The notes: generated by a model not told the origin, from the sequence alone. 64,000 nucleotides of DNA from Chitinophagaceae bacterium UBA1931 (GCA_002337125.1 DDFJ01000001.1:769597-833596); one strand, 5' to 3'; counted from the stretch's first letter, positions 15,549 to 25,521 are shown. Program-made: numbers and translations.

Positions 15549-17378
15549 TTATTGAAGTTTATTCAGCACCGGTTCCTGTAATCCTTTCAATTTATATTCA
15601 TTTGGTTTCAGCAATTCCAGTACAATGATTTCATTTTTTCCTTTCTTCAGCCATTCAGCAGGAACATATACTGTTTGCTGGGGACCAATGCTCCAGTAGC
15701 GGCCAAGGTTATGACCATTTACCCAAACAAAGCCTTTACCCCACTGCGTAAAATCGAGATAACTGTCGGCAGGATGATCAAGTACAAAACTTCCTTTCTT
15801 CACAGCAGGAATATCTGCAGCGGGCTTAGAATCCGTTTTAAGTTTTAATGTTGAAGGATTGGTAAAAGGCAAACCAAACATCTGCCAGTTTTCAATTACT
15901 TTATTACCAAGCGTAACGTTTTCAATAATTCCTTTTTTGTTTTTGAGCAGATGTGGACCAAAGTTGATACGCCCCATATTTTCAACAAGAATATCCAAGC
16001 GCTGCGTTTTAGCTGATGCTTCAATTTCAAGACTATCGGTACCTTTCATTCTGTCGAGCACTCCTACTCGTTTACCATCAATCATCACAATTGCATAATC
16101 TCTTAAACCATTTATTTTAAAAATACTTTTCTGATGCGCAGCAAGTGTTGATCTGTACAATACAAAACCGTAAGGTTGTTTCAGATCTTCAAAACTTAAA
16201 GGCGTTTTATTTACAACAGCTGCAGGAAGAATGGAAAACAAAGAACCAGTTTGCGTAAACTGAATATTATTGATAGCAATGCTTTCTTTTTTTGCAGGCA
16301 CTGCAGGTAATACTGTTCCTGCAGGAAGATTTTTTTGAATTGCTTCACGGAACAACATAAATTTTTCTGTTGCATTTCCTGCTTCATCAAGAGGTGCATC
16401 ATAATCATAACTGCTGATCTGTGGCTGAAAAGGCACTCCTTCCCTGTAATTGGAACCGTTCATAAAACCTCTTGTTGTACCGCCATGAAACATGTACATG
16501 TTGATCGATAATCCACCGGCAAGTGCATTTCCCAAACGGTCTGCATATTCTTTTGCAGAAACTGTATGATGTGCAGTTCCCCACCAATCAAACCATGCGG
16601 GATACCATTCAGCAATGTAAAAAGGACCTTTGCCATTATAGTTATCACGAACAATCTTCTTTACTTCATCCGGTTTATCTAAACCGTTTACTGCAGGCAG
16701 CAAGCCAGGCAGGTGACCGTTTGCCACATCACCCGCAGGATCGCAGGTATAAAGCAATCCGTCAAAACCAGCTTCAATAAATAATTCTTTGTTCAGTTCA
16801 AGATAAGACTTGTCGCTGCCGTACGATCCATATTCATTTTCTATCTGCACCATCAGGATATTTCCACCATGATTAATCTGCAGCGGAGCCAATTGTTTGC
16901 CAACAGCCATTAAATAATTACGGTAAGCTTTTGTATATGCTTCTTCTTTACTTCTTACAACAAGACCTTTTATATTCTGCAACCAATAAGGATAGCCACC
17001 AAATTCCCACTCAGCACAAACATAAGGACTTGGACGCAGCACAACCCACAAACCTTCTTCCTGCGCAATTTTTACAAATGCAGCAATATCATTGTTGCCA
17101 CTGAAATCGTAAACACCATGTTGTGGTTCGTGTAAATTCCAGAATACATAAGTGCCGATGGTATTTAAGCCCATTGCCTTTGCCATCTTCATGCGCTGGC
17201 GCCATGCTTCACGTGGTACTCTTGGATAATGCATTTCACCGGAGATCATCTGAAATGGTTTTCCATCCAGTAAAAAATTTGAATCACCTAATTGAAATGT
17301 GTGCTTTGGCTGCTGCGCCTCACTTTGCTGAATACTGATTGCAAACATCAACAACAGTGAACATAAGATTGCTTTCAT
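15549..17378 (-). CDS. GH35 beta-galactosidase, secreted
   Basis: 609 residues from the ATG at 17378, which begins a clean signal peptide (MKAILCSLLLMFAISI). A start at 17414 would add 12 residues in front. The GH35 (beta/alpha)8 domain opens with FLLDGKPFQMISGEMHYPRVP. Acid/base and nucleophile glutamates are visible as QIENEYGSYG (E194 counted from 17414) and YIAEWYPAWFDWWG (E269). The C-terminal part has galactose-binding-like beta domains ending VWVNGHNLGRYW. It should remove terminal beta-galactose from glycans in the periplasm. Sits between DUF2264 and galK in the operon. Confidence 0.92.
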   Translation of the reverse strand: MKAILCSLLLMFAISIQQSEAQQPKHTFQLGDSNFLLDGKPFQMISGEMHYPRVPREAWRQRMKMAKAMGLNTIGTYVFWNLHEPQHGVYDFSGNNDIAAFVKIAQEEGLWVVLRPSPYVCAEWEFGGYPYWLQNIKGLVVRSKEEAYTKAYRNYLMAVGKQLAPLQINHGGNILMVQIENEYGSYGSDKSYLELNKELFIEAGFDGLLYTCDPAGDVANGHLPGLLPAVNGLDKPDEVKKIVRDNYNGKGPFYIAEWYPAWFDWWGTAHHTVSAKEYADRLGNALAGGLSINMYMFHGGTTRGFMNGSNYREGVPFQPQISSYDYDAPLDEAGNATEKFMLFREAIQKNLPAGTVLPAVPAKKESIAINNIQFTQTGSLFSILPAAVVNKTPLSFEDLKQPYGFVLYRSTLAAHQKSIFKINGLRDYAIVMIDGKRVGVLDRMKGTDSLEIEASAKTQRLDILVENMGRINFGPHLLKNKKGIIENVTLGNKVIENWQMFGLPFTNPSTLKLKTDSKPAADIPAVKKGSFVLDHPADSYLDFTQWGKGFVWVNGHNLGRYWSIGPQQTVYVPAEWLKKGKNEIIVLELLKPNEYKLKGLQEPVLNKLQ

Positions 17379-17423
17379 CCTCGTTAATTTAAATATCGTC
17401 ATAACTGTTTTCATAAATATTGA

Positions 17424-18647
17424 CTAATCATGTGCATGATCGCCACGCACATCTTTTCCGCTCCATATTTTTTGTGAACTGAATTCTTCTGCAGCATCAC
17501 TCCAGAAAGGATCTGTTTCAGGAAGCCCGAGTGGTAACAACATGGTTGTACATAAATAAAGACTGCCGGTGTTATTATAAACATCAGCAATATCCGGTTG
17601 TGATCCATACAATCCAATCGTAAGCCAACCATCCTTATTGAACGTTGATGGACTTTCCATTGTTTTTTTCAGCAAGGCTGTTAACGCACAACGTACTTGT
17701 GCAGGATGTAATTCTGCAGGTAATTTCTTTTGCCATGCCATATCGGCCAAATGCTGAAATGCAGCACCACGATAAACAATGGAGCGGCCTGTTGCAGGAA
17801 AACTTCCGTCGGCATTAATTAAACGTTCCTGAATAATTGCGTATCGTTCGCTTCTTTCTTTTTGTTTTGGTTGAAACCAACCAAATGAATTATTCTTTTC
17901 TTTCACCACTTCATAAATACAATTCAGAAAAGGATGAATGACATAACTGTTGTAATAATCCCAGTGGTAAGAAGTACCATCTGAATACACACCGTCACCG
18001 ACATACCACTGCTCAAACTGGCGGAAACAGAATTCAACTCTTACAATATCCCATTCGTAATTGTATTTGTAGAAGAAAGCTTCAATCATTCCGGAAAATA
18101 AAATCCAGTTGGAGTAAGATGGTTTGATTTTTCTTGACATGCGGAATGCATCAACCACCTGTTGTTTGGTAACTGTATCAATATTATTCCACAACCACGG
18201 GCAACGTAAAAATGCATTGGCAAGGAAAGCGGCATCAACCAGTGATTGTCCACCATTAAAATCCATGTAATCTTTTGCAGATGGATTTACTGCATTGGCC
18301 ATTCCTTTTACAACCCATTGGCGGTATTGATTACGCAAAGCTTTTTCTTCTGCAGTTCCATCTTCATTGTTAAGCCAGGGTGCAATACCACATAATGTAC
18401 GGGCGAATGCTTCAAGATAAGCGGCTTTTGTTCGGGCAACAGCATTGTCGGTTCGCTTGGAAAGCTCAACAGGCATCACAGCCTTGAGTTTATCCTGTGC
18501 AAGATTGTACAACACCGGTCGTGCAATCTTATCCATCGTAGCTAACCAGAGTTTACGATCATTTGGCTGAGAAGTTGTTGTTTTTTGTGCAACAGAAATT
18601 TCAGCTGCAACTAAAATGCACAACAAAAAAATGAATCGGCTTTTCAT
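17424..18647 (-). CDS. DUF2264 family protein, probable glycoside hydrolase
   Basis: 407 residues. Signal peptide 1-20 (FIFLLCILVAAEISVA), then an all-helical DUF2264 domain: RTKAAYLEAFARTLCGIAPWL near residue 72, DFNGGQSLVDAAFLANAFLR near 128 and DGTSYHWDYYNSYVIHPFL near 226, an (alpha/alpha)6 toroid pattern. Members of this group have been classed among beta-glucuronidase-type glycoside hydrolases (GH154, from memory), so removal of glucuronate is plausible but not shown. It starts 9 bp after the GH88 stop. A second role in unsaturated uronate handling cannot be excluded. Confidence 0.82.
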   Translation of the reverse strand: MKSRFIFLLCILVAAEISVAQKTTTSQPNDRKLWLATMDKIARPVLYNLAQDKLKAVMPVELSKRTDNAVARTKAAYLEAFARTLCGIAPWLNNEDGTAEEKALRNQYRQWVVKGMANAVNPSAKDYMDFNGGQSLVDAAFLANAFLRCPWLWNNIDTVTKQQVVDAFRMSRKIKPSYSNWILFSGMIEAFFYKYNYEWDIVRVEFCFRQFEQWYVGDGVYSDGTSYHWDYYNSYVIHPFLNCIYEVVKEKNNSFGWFQPKQKERSERYAIIQERLINADGSFPATGRSIVYRGAAFQHLADMAWQKKLPAELHPAQVRCALTALLKKTMESPSTFNKDGWLTIGLYGSQPDIADVYNNTGSLYLCTTMLLPLGLPETDPFWSDAAEEFSSQKIWSGKDVRGDHAHD

Positions 18648-18656
18648 TGACGATAA

Positions 18657-19877
18657 TTAAAACTGTTTACCAAGATTTTTATAACGTTCCATTGCTTCAA
18701 TATAATAGTAGTCGCCATAAGTAAGCGGCACATCTATTTCTGTTTTTCCAGGTAGACTTCCAACACCATGTTGAAGCAAAAAACCTCCGTTGGTTCCCAA
18801 CGCAGCTTTGTAAGCTGGAGTTGATAAAGAGCGAAGCATAGCTTCAGCTGTTTTTAAATAAAGCACTGCATCTTTCTTATCAACATAATAACTCAGTTCA
18901 ATAAAAGCAGATGCCATGATGGATGCTGCAGATGCATCTCTCAGTGCATTTGGAATACCGGGTGCATTAAAATCCCAGTAAGGAATTTTATCTCCAGGAA
19001 GGGTTGGATTATTTAAAATAAATGATGCAATATGTTTTGCCTGGTTGAGATATACAGGATCTTTTGTTTCACGAAACATTACAGTAAAACCATATAAGCC
19101 CCAAGCCTGTCCTCTTGCCCATGCTGATTCATCGGCTGCGCCCTGTGCAGTTCTTTTCTTCTGAACAGCGCCGGTTTCAGCATTGTAATTCACAACATGA
19201 TACGAACTGTAATCAGGACGGAAATGATTTTTGATAGTTGTGTTTGCATGTGTAACAGCAATTTTATAGAAAGAAGAATCACCACTCACTCTTGTTGCCC
19301 AGAACAACAATTCGAGGTTCATCATGTTATCAATGATCACCAGGTAATCTGATGCTTTTGAATCCCATGATTTAATACAACCGACTTTAGGATTAAAACG
19401 ACTTGCCAATGATTTAGCACTGGTGAGTAATATTTCTTTGTACTCAGGTTTTGCTGCAATGCGGTTGGCATTTCCAAAACTGCAATACATCATAAAGCCC
19501 AGATCATGTGTAGTGGTATTGTGTTTTTCTTTTTCAAGCACACTTAAAATACGTACTGCTTCATTATACAAAGCCTGGTCTTTTGTTTGTTCATATATAT
19601 AAAGCAATGTGCCGGGATAAAAACCACTGCACCACCATTCTGATTTGCTGAATTCATATTTTCCTGTTGCCGGGAAATAGGTTTTTGGAAACATGTCGGC
19701 AGGTAAATTTTTTGCCAGCAGTTTGTACTGCTCTCCTGCATCTTTAAAATTCTGATCGAATGTTTTTATTAATGCTTTGTCTTTTTTATACGACAACTTG
19801 TTTTGTGCAGTGCAAGAAAATGAAAGAATTGCAGCACTGCTTACAGCCAGGATGAATAAAAGAGATGTTCTTATCAT
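18657..19877 (-). CDS. GH88 unsaturated glucuronyl hydrolase, lipoprotein
   Basis: 406 residues. The signal ends ILSFSC with Cys22 a likely lipidation site. The (alpha/alpha)6 domain carries the GH88 aspartates: D125 in THDLGFMMY and D183 in VIIDNMMNLEL, plus AWARGQAWGLYGF near residue 253. The family hydrates the 4,5-unsaturated uronic acid left at the non-reducing end by polysaccharide lyases. This implies that a lyase acts upstream, and the propeller gene 24 bp before it is the obvious candidate. Periplasmic face expected. Second gene of the operon. Confidence 0.92.
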   Translation of the reverse strand: MIRTSLLFILAVSSAAILSFSCTAQNKLSYKKDKALIKTFDQNFKDAGEQYKLLAKNLPADMFPKTYFPATGKYEFSKSEWWCSGFYPGTLLYIYEQTKDQALYNEAVRILSVLEKEKHNTTTHDLGFMMYCSFGNANRIAAKPEYKEILLTSAKSLASRFNPKVGCIKSWDSKASDYLVIIDNMMNLELLFWATRVSGDSSFYKIAVTHANTTIKNHFRPDYSSYHVVNYNAETGAVQKKRTAQGAADESAWARGQAWGLYGFTVMFRETKDPVYLNQAKHIASFILNNPTLPGDKIPYWDFNAPGIPNALRDASAASIMASAFIELSYYVDKKDAVLYLKTAEAMLRSLSTPAYKAALGTNGGFLLQHGVGSLPGKTEIDVPLTYGDYYYIEAMERYKNLGKQF

Positions 19878-19901
19878 TCGTTATTCTTTTTTGTAAATGA
19901 G

Positions 19902-21209
19902 TTATTTTTTTAAAACCGGTTTCCATTCAAGCACACGGATCATTTGCGGAGCTGTGTCTGATCTTCCTTCGCCATCTACCTGTTCTGTTCGTTGTACAAA
20001 TAAATTGAGTATTCGTTTTTGTTTCCAGAGTTCTGTATCATAAGTTGGTTCCCATGTGCCATTTTCATCATTACATAAATCAACTACTTTCCAGTTTTTT
20101 TGATTGAGATCGTAATTAACAGCAGCTGAAATTTTTTGTCCTCTTTCTTCATCCCTGAAAAGAATGGCAGCAGCTGTTGTTTTGCCGTTTTGCCATGCAA
20201 TAATTTGTGGTCGTGAAATGGGTAAACGTTTTGAACCTGCACCACTTAAACTGAACGCTGTTTTTCTGAATCCAAGGTTCTGCACTTTCCAGTCATTTCC
20301 CTGTTTGTACACAAGATGGTATTGAGGAATCCGGTCACCTGAATCACGCCAGTATGTGGCAATGTATGGTTTCCCGTTTGCATCGGCAAACATGGATGTT
20401 TGATTAATTAATTCACTTTTTTGCGGAATGGTACAAACAGTTTCTGCAGTTGCTGCAGTAATTGGCAATTGGTATTGTTTACCTGTTGATGTTGTCCATG
20501 TTATACCTCCGTCAGCAGAACGTGCATAACACAGATCGTGATTACTTGCCACATCAGGCGATTCACGCCATACCCAGGAAATGTGGATGATGCCTTTTAC
20601 ATCAACAAAAGCCTGCCAGTAGGCATTGCGTTTACCTTCGCCATCAATCAGGTTGCTTTGTAACTGTTGCCATTTATTTGTAAGATGATTGTATTGATTG
20701 ATAACAAGATTTCCATTTCCTGAGCCTCCATCCCTGTAAAAGAATAACAGGTTACCGTTGGCCAGTTTATAAAATTCGGGATAGCTTACCTTCTGTTCAT
20801 GCAGGCTGGTCATGGGCATTTTGTCTGTCATTTCCAGCGAACCGGGTGCAAGGCTTTTACAATAGTTCAATGGATTATTGTGATGATCCCAGGCCATGTG
20901 AAGGAAGCCTTTGCCATCAACCATTATGCTGATGACATTGTGAGCATCGGATGTGTTTCCTTTAAATTGTGTTTGTTTGATGATCCATTTGGAAGAACCG
21001 ATTTTCCGTTTACCTAAAACAACAAAGCTCTGCTCATTGTAAAATGCAATAAACTGTGTGTCTTTATAAGTTACCAACGAGTTTTTTCGGAAAATGGCTG
21101 TATTAACGGAATTGTGTGCCCAGCCTTCTGTTACAGGAATAAGTTTCACCTGCTGGGCAAACAGATGTTGCATAGCAAAACAAAACAGCAAGGCAATACT
21201 TCTTTTCAT
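19902..21209 (-). CDS. BNR_4-type beta-propeller enzyme, lyase or rhamnosidase candidate
   Basis: 435 residues, signal peptide 1-18 (ALLFCFAMQHLFA). The body is a propeller with BNR-type turns (SADGGITWTTSTG, RDEERGQKI). Histidines are conserved-looking at H90 in TSDAHNVISI and H109/H110 in MAWDHHNNPLNY. Relatives with this seven-bladed fold include ulvan lyases (PL24, PL25), PL27 and GH145, which act on rhamnose-glucuronate linkages. GH88 directly downstream favours a lyase and rhaM favours a rhamnose-containing substrate. First gene of the operon. Fold is firm, exact activity inferred. Confidence 0.75.
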   Translation of the reverse strand: MKRSIALLFCFAMQHLFAQQVKLIPVTEGWAHNSVNTAIFRKNSLVTYKDTQFIAFYNEQSFVVLGKRKIGSSKWIIKQTQFKGNTSDAHNVISIMVDGKGFLHMAWDHHNNPLNYCKSLAPGSLEMTDKMPMTSLHEQKVSYPEFYKLANGNLLFFYRDGGSGNGNLVINQYNHLTNKWQQLQSNLIDGEGKRNAYWQAFVDVKGIIHISWVWRESPDVASNHDLCYARSADGGITWTTSTGKQYQLPITAATAETVCTIPQKSELINQTSMFADANGKPYIATYWRDSGDRIPQYHLVYKQGNDWKVQNLGFRKTAFSLSGAGSKRLPISRPQIIAWQNGKTTAAAILFRDEERGQKISAAVNYDLNQKNWKVVDLCNDENGTWEPTYDTELWKQKRILNLFVQRTEQVDGEGRSDTAPQMIRVLEWKPVLKK

Positions 21210-21333
21210 CCTGAGTGGTTATAAATCTTAAAGCCTGTTACTCAAAACCTGTACTTTATTTCAAGATATTCTTTCCCTTGAAGATATTGAATATGGCTTC
21301 TTTCAAATATCCAAATATTTACCAGCGAATAAA

Positions 21334-21365
21334 GGGGGATAAATGGTAAAATACGGGGGATAAAT
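21334..21365 (-). promoter_or_regulatory. Double operator-like direct repeat upstream of the sugar operon
   Basis: GGGGGATAAAT occurs at 21334-21344 and again at 21355-21365, start-to-start 21 bp, i.e. two helical turns. On the operon strand this reads ATTTATCCCCC twice. A weaker GGGGG block lies at 21395. It is about 125-155 bp upstream of the first gene, where an AraC-type or hybrid two-component regulator would bind; no such regulator is in the adjacent DNA. Confidence 0.6.
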
Positions 21366-21456
21366 TCGGAAAAGCCTTGGTTTTAGTCAATTATGGGGGT
21401 TTGTTGTGTCATAATATTCAATGAAACAGTTTGGTCTTTAACTTGTTCATTGAAAT

Positions 21457-21498
21457 AAAAATGTCCCGGTCTTCTTCGAAAAGCCGGGACATTTTTTA
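21457..21498 (-). terminator. Terminator after the gyrA-TPR genes
   Basis: AAAATGTCCCGG and CCGGGACATTTT make a 12-bp stem with T-runs on both strands. It serves the TPR gene ending at 21517 and insulates the sugar-operon promoter region. Confidence 0.85.
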
Positions 21499-21516
21499 TA
21501 ATTCACTTCGAATTAA

Positions 21517-22779
21517 TTATTGGTTCAACGCATCATATTTTTTCTGATACATTTTTTCCTTTTCAGTATTACCAAGGAACCTGTACGCATCAGTTAAAAG
21601 ATATAAAGTTGATTTGTATTCGTTTTTATTCCTGCGGTCTTTCAACTGCTCTGCAGTCATGCCTTCATAAATAGCGAGTGCTGATTCAAAATAAGGAAGT
21701 GCTTCTTTCATGCGGTCTTCCATTTTTTTCTTCATGTCTGTTTTCTTCTGTGTATCAGCAGGGGTTGTTCCTTTTACTGTTTTCAATTCTTCCTGTATTG
21801 CTGCAGCTTCATTGAAATAAGTTTTACCCATTAATAAGTGACCATCTGGTTCTTTTGGATTTTGCTCGATACAGATTTTCAACTGACTTACGATTTTTTC
21901 AAAATAAGCCTGTTTTTCAGCAGCCGGAACTTTCTGATCCATGTACAGATAGTTGAACATTTCAGCAGCATAATCGTAACGCAAATCAACATCTTTAGGT
22001 TCTTTAGCCAGTACCTGGTCATACTTCGCAAACAGTTCAGGGCTTACACCTTTCTTCTTCATTTTATCCATTTCGAGCTTATCGTAATAAGTATCGTTTG
22101 GATAAAGTTTGCGTCCTAAAGCTGCATATTTCTGTGCGTTTGCTTCATCTTTATTTTTATCGTAGTAATAAGTTAAATAACGGTAGCAAACATCATATCC
22201 TTCACCGGCAATACTTGAATCACAGATTTTCTTGAAAAAATGTACTGTTTCTTCCATGTTCTCAAGTTGCATGGCAGCAGCACCTGCATAGTAATACAGA
22301 ATGGTATCAACAGCTGTTAATGCCCATTTGTTTTTGTAAATAAATCTGCCTACGCTATCAGCCTGTTTGTATTTTAAAAGTGCTGTGGCATAGTCTTTAT
22401 TATTGTAAAAACTGTTTCCTTCTTTTTGCAATTCTACATAATCATCAAAAACCGGGTAGTTCTTGGTCATCATGTAAACTTCAGTTTGTTTAGCATCCAG
22501 TTCCATTGCTTTCTGGAACGCATTGAAAGAAATCATCCATGCATCGGGAACAGTTGCTTTAAGATTGGCATCTTTCGCAATCTGAGCATAAATTACTCCT
22601 TTGTAGTACCATGTTTCCCAGTTTTTCTGTTCTTTTTCGTTTGCTAAAGCAAGATCAACTGATTCTTTTGCTTTCACCCAATCCTTTTTTTCTGCGTAGC
22701 TCCGAACCTTTTTAATATCCTGGGCTTTCAAACCCATACTTAACATGACAGCAATTGCTGCGAAAAGAAATTTTTTCAT
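21517..22779 (-). CDS. Secreted TPR-repeat protein
   Basis: 420 residues. Signal peptide 1-19 (FAAIAVMLSMGLKA). The whole mature part is helical with TPR-like units: WVKAKESVDLALANE near 35, NNKDYATALLKYKQADS near 128, AQKYAALGRKLYPNDTYY near 216, DGHLLMGKTYFNEAAAI near 309. A charged lysine-rich linker (KKTDMKKKMEDRMKEA) lies near 345. Probably a periplasmic scaffold; no partner is visible. It follows gyrA after 30 bp on the same strand and shares its terminator. Confidence 0.8.
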   Translation of the reverse strand: MKKFLFAAIAVMLSMGLKAQDIKKVRSYAEKKDWVKAKESVDLALANEKEQKNWETWYYKGVIYAQIAKDANLKATVPDAWMISFNAFQKAMELDAKQTEVYMMTKNYPVFDDYVELQKEGNSFYNNKDYATALLKYKQADSVGRFIYKNKWALTAVDTILYYYAGAAAMQLENMEETVHFFKKICDSSIAGEGYDVCYRYLTYYYDKNKDEANAQKYAALGRKLYPNDTYYDKLEMDKMKKKGVSPELFAKYDQVLAKEPKDVDLRYDYAAEMFNYLYMDQKVPAAEKQAYFEKIVSQLKICIEQNPKEPDGHLLMGKTYFNEAAAIQEELKTVKGTTPADTQKKTDMKKKMEDRMKEALPYFESALAIYEGMTAEQLKDRRNKNEYKSTLYLLTDAYRFLGNTEKEKMYQKKYDALNQ

Positions 22780-22809
22780 TTTCTTTTTATTTGATAATTA
22801 ATATTCGTT

Positions 22810-25383
22810 TTATTGGTTATCCGATGAACCTTCTGTTGCTTCCGGTGCCTCTGGCGTATCTGGTGCGGCAGCATCAGTTGCTTCATCTTCTTCTCCATTA
22901 CTGTCATCCAGGCGGGTGATGGCTGCAATTTCATCGCTTTCATCAACCCTGATCAGTTTAACACCTTGTGTTGCCCTTCCCTGCTCACTGATCTGGTTTA
23001 CTTTCATCCTGATAGTGATGCCACTTTTACAACTGATCATCAGGTCTTCGATCTCTGTTACTTCGAGCATTCCAACCAAAGCTCCTGTTTTTTCGGTTAC
23101 GTTGATTGTTTTTACACCTTTTCCTCCCCTGTTGGTAATACGGTATTCGTCAACGGCTGTACGTTTGCCATAACCTTTTTCACTTACAACCAGTACAGTT
23201 CGTGATGTGTCTTCCTTGTTTACACAAATCATACCAACGACCTCATCATTATCCTTGTCCACCTCAATACCTGCCACACCAATTGCACCACGACCGGTTG
23301 GTCTTACCTTTTCTTCAGGGAAACGGATAGCTCTTCCGCTTTTCACTGCCATCATAATTTCACTGTTACCATCTGTCATTTTTGCTTCAAGTAACTGATC
23401 TCCTTCTACGATGGTAATTGCATTCACACCGGTTGCACGCCTTCTGCTAAAATCTTCTAAAAGTGTTTTCTTGATAATTCCTTTTCGGGTGCAAAGTACG
23501 ATGAAATGGTTTTTCACGTACTCTTCATCATCAAGATTCGGAACATTAATAATTGCTCTTACTTTATCGTCAGGCGGTAACTGCATCAGGTTCTGAATAG
23601 CTCTTCCCTTGCTTGTTTTATCTCCTTCAGGAATTTCGTACGACTTAAGCCAGTAGCATCTTCCTTTTTCAGTAAAGAACAATAATGTATGATGTGTAGA
23701 TGCAACAAAGAGATGTTCTACATAATCTTCTTCTCTCGTTTTACTGCCAATTGCTCCTCTTCCGCCCCTGCGCTGCTGGCGGTATTCGTTTGCAGAAGTG
23801 CGTTTGATATATCCAAGATGTGAAATAGTGATCACCACATCTTCTTCTTTAATCAGATCTTCAATTCTTACTTCATCATCGAGGTAAGTAATTTCAGTTT
23901 TACGTGCATCACCAAACTTGGTTTTAATTTCAAGCAACTCTGTTTTGATGAGTTCAAAACGCATGCTTTCATTGCCCAGCAGTTCGTTGAGGTGAGCAAT
24001 CAGTTTCATTAACTCATCGTATTCATTCTTGATTTTATCACGTTCCATTCCTGTTAAACGCTGCAAACGCAGTTCAAGAATAGCTTTTGCCTGAATTTCA
24101 TCTAATCCCCATCCTGCATTAATCAGGTTTTCTTTAGCGATTTCAGGATTGGCTGAACTACGGATTAATGCAATCACTTCATCAAGATGATCGAGAGCAA
24201 TTAAATAGCCCTGTAAAATGTGTGCACGTTCTTCGGCTTTGCGTAATTCATATTTTGCACGGCGCACAACCACTTCATGGCGGAATTCAATAAACTCTGA
24301 AATAAGATCTTTCAGGTTTAATGTTTTGGGTCTGCCTTTTACAAGTGCAACGTTGTTGATACCGTAAGAAGTCTGCAGCTCGGTGAATTTGTAAAGCTGG
24401 TTTACAATTACATTGGCAAATGCATCACGTTTCAGATCAATTACAATCCTTGTTCCTTCCTTCTGGTTACTTTCGTTGTTAACGTGAACAATACCTTCAA
24501 TGATTTTATCATTTACAAGCTGACCGATTTTATCCGTCAACGCATCCCTGTTCACCTGGTAAGGCACTTCAGTGATGATGATTTGTTCTCTGCCGCTTGT
24601 TTTTGTTTCAATACTTAATTTACCACGCAATACCACTCTTCCTCTTCCGAAATGATAACCTGCTTTAATTCCTTCTATTCCGTAAATAGTTCCGGCAGTT
24701 GGGAAATCAGGAGCTTTTACATGCTTCATCAATTCATCAATCGTAATCTCCCTGTTATCGATGAAAGCAATACAGCCATCAATCACTTCGCTGAGGTTGT
24801 GCGGCATCATGTTGGTAGCCATACCTACGGCAATACCACTTGATCCATTAACCAGCAAATTGGGAATACGTGTGGGAAGTACAGTTGGTTCTTTTTCAGA
24901 ATCATCGAAGTTGAGCTGGAAGTCAACAGTTTCTTTGTCGATATCTTCCATCATGTTTTCGGTTAAACGCTGCATGCGTACCTCAGTGTAACGCATTGCT
25001 GCCGGGCCATCACCATCCTGGTTACCAAAGTTACCCTGCCCGTCAACCAATGTATAACGCATGCTCCATTCCTGGGCCATACGCACCATTGCATCATATA
25101 CCGAACTATCACCATGTGGATGGTATTTACCCAACACTTCACCCACAACTCTTGCACTTTTCTTGTACGATTTGTTGTATTGAAGGCCAAGTTCGTTCAT
25201 TGCAAAAAGAATACGGCGATGTACAGGTTTTAAACCATCTCTTACATCGGGCAATGCACGACCCACAATAACCGACATAGAATAATCTATGTAGGCGGTT
25301 TTCATTTGTTCTTCAATGTTAACAGGAATAATACGACCAACATTTTCCTGGCCGTTTTCCATTGTATTTTCGTTTTGATCCAT
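22810..25383 (-). CDS. gyrA: DNA gyrase subunit A
   Basis: 857 residues from ATG 25383; the start at 25404 would add seven non-family residues. The breakage-reunion domain is complete: DYSMSVIVGRALPDVRDGLKPVHRR, catalytic Tyr132 in AAMRYTEVR, and QRDR sequence KYHPHGDSSVYD. The last keeps Ser93 and Asp97 at the positions of E. coli Ser83 and Asp87, the quinolone-sensitive state. The GyrA box QQRRGGRG near residue 535 separates gyrase from topoisomerase IV and precedes six propeller blades. It introduces negative supercoils together with GyrB, which is not in this window. parC lies at 62152. Confidence 0.97.
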   Translation of the reverse strand: MDQNENTMENGQENVGRIIPVNIEEQMKTAYIDYSMSVIVGRALPDVRDGLKPVHRRILFAMNELGLQYNKSYKKSARVVGEVLGKYHPHGDSSVYDAMVRMAQEWSMRYTLVDGQGNFGNQDGDGPAAMRYTEVRMQRLTENMMEDIDKETVDFQLNFDDSEKEPTVLPTRIPNLLVNGSSGIAVGMATNMMPHNLSEVIDGCIAFIDNREITIDELMKHVKAPDFPTAGTIYGIEGIKAGYHFGRGRVVLRGKLSIETKTSGREQIIITEVPYQVNRDALTDKIGQLVNDKIIEGIVHVNNESNQKEGTRIVIDLKRDAFANVIVNQLYKFTELQTSYGINNVALVKGRPKTLNLKDLISEFIEFRHEVVVRRAKYELRKAEERAHILQGYLIALDHLDEVIALIRSSANPEIAKENLINAGWGLDEIQAKAILELRLQRLTGMERDKIKNEYDELMKLIAHLNELLGNESMRFELIKTELLEIKTKFGDARKTEITYLDDEVRIEDLIKEEDVVITISHLGYIKRTSANEYRQQRRGGRGAIGSKTREEDYVEHLFVASTHHTLLFFTEKGRCYWLKSYEIPEGDKTSKGRAIQNLMQLPPDDKVRAIINVPNLDDEEYVKNHFIVLCTRKGIIKKTLLEDFSRRRATGVNAITIVEGDQLLEAKMTDGNSEIMMAVKSGRAIRFPEEKVRPTGRGAIGVAGIEVDKDNDEVVGMICVNKEDTSRTVLVVSEKGYGKRTAVDEYRITNRGGKGVKTINVTEKTGALVGMLEVTEIEDLMISCKSGITIRMKVNQISEQGRATQGVKLIRVDESDEIAAITRLDDSNGEEDEATDAAAPDTPEAPEATEGSSDNQ

Positions 25384-25433
25384 AGTAAAAAATAAAGCGG
25401 CCAAAGATACCGAAAAGCATGGGGATGAAAGCA

Positions 25434-25463
25434 GAAAAACAGCCTTTATTTTGGCTGTTTTTC
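25434..25463. terminator. Short bidirectional terminator
   Basis: AAAACAGCC and GGCTGTTTT around an eight-base loop, T-rich on both sides. It lies 59 bp past the stop of the minus-strand gene at 25522 and upstream of gyrA. Confidence 0.7.
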
Positions 25464-25521
25464 AACAATTTAATGACGTTTGTGGATAAGAAAATAATGT
25501 AAGCTGAAAGGCCTGTAATTA

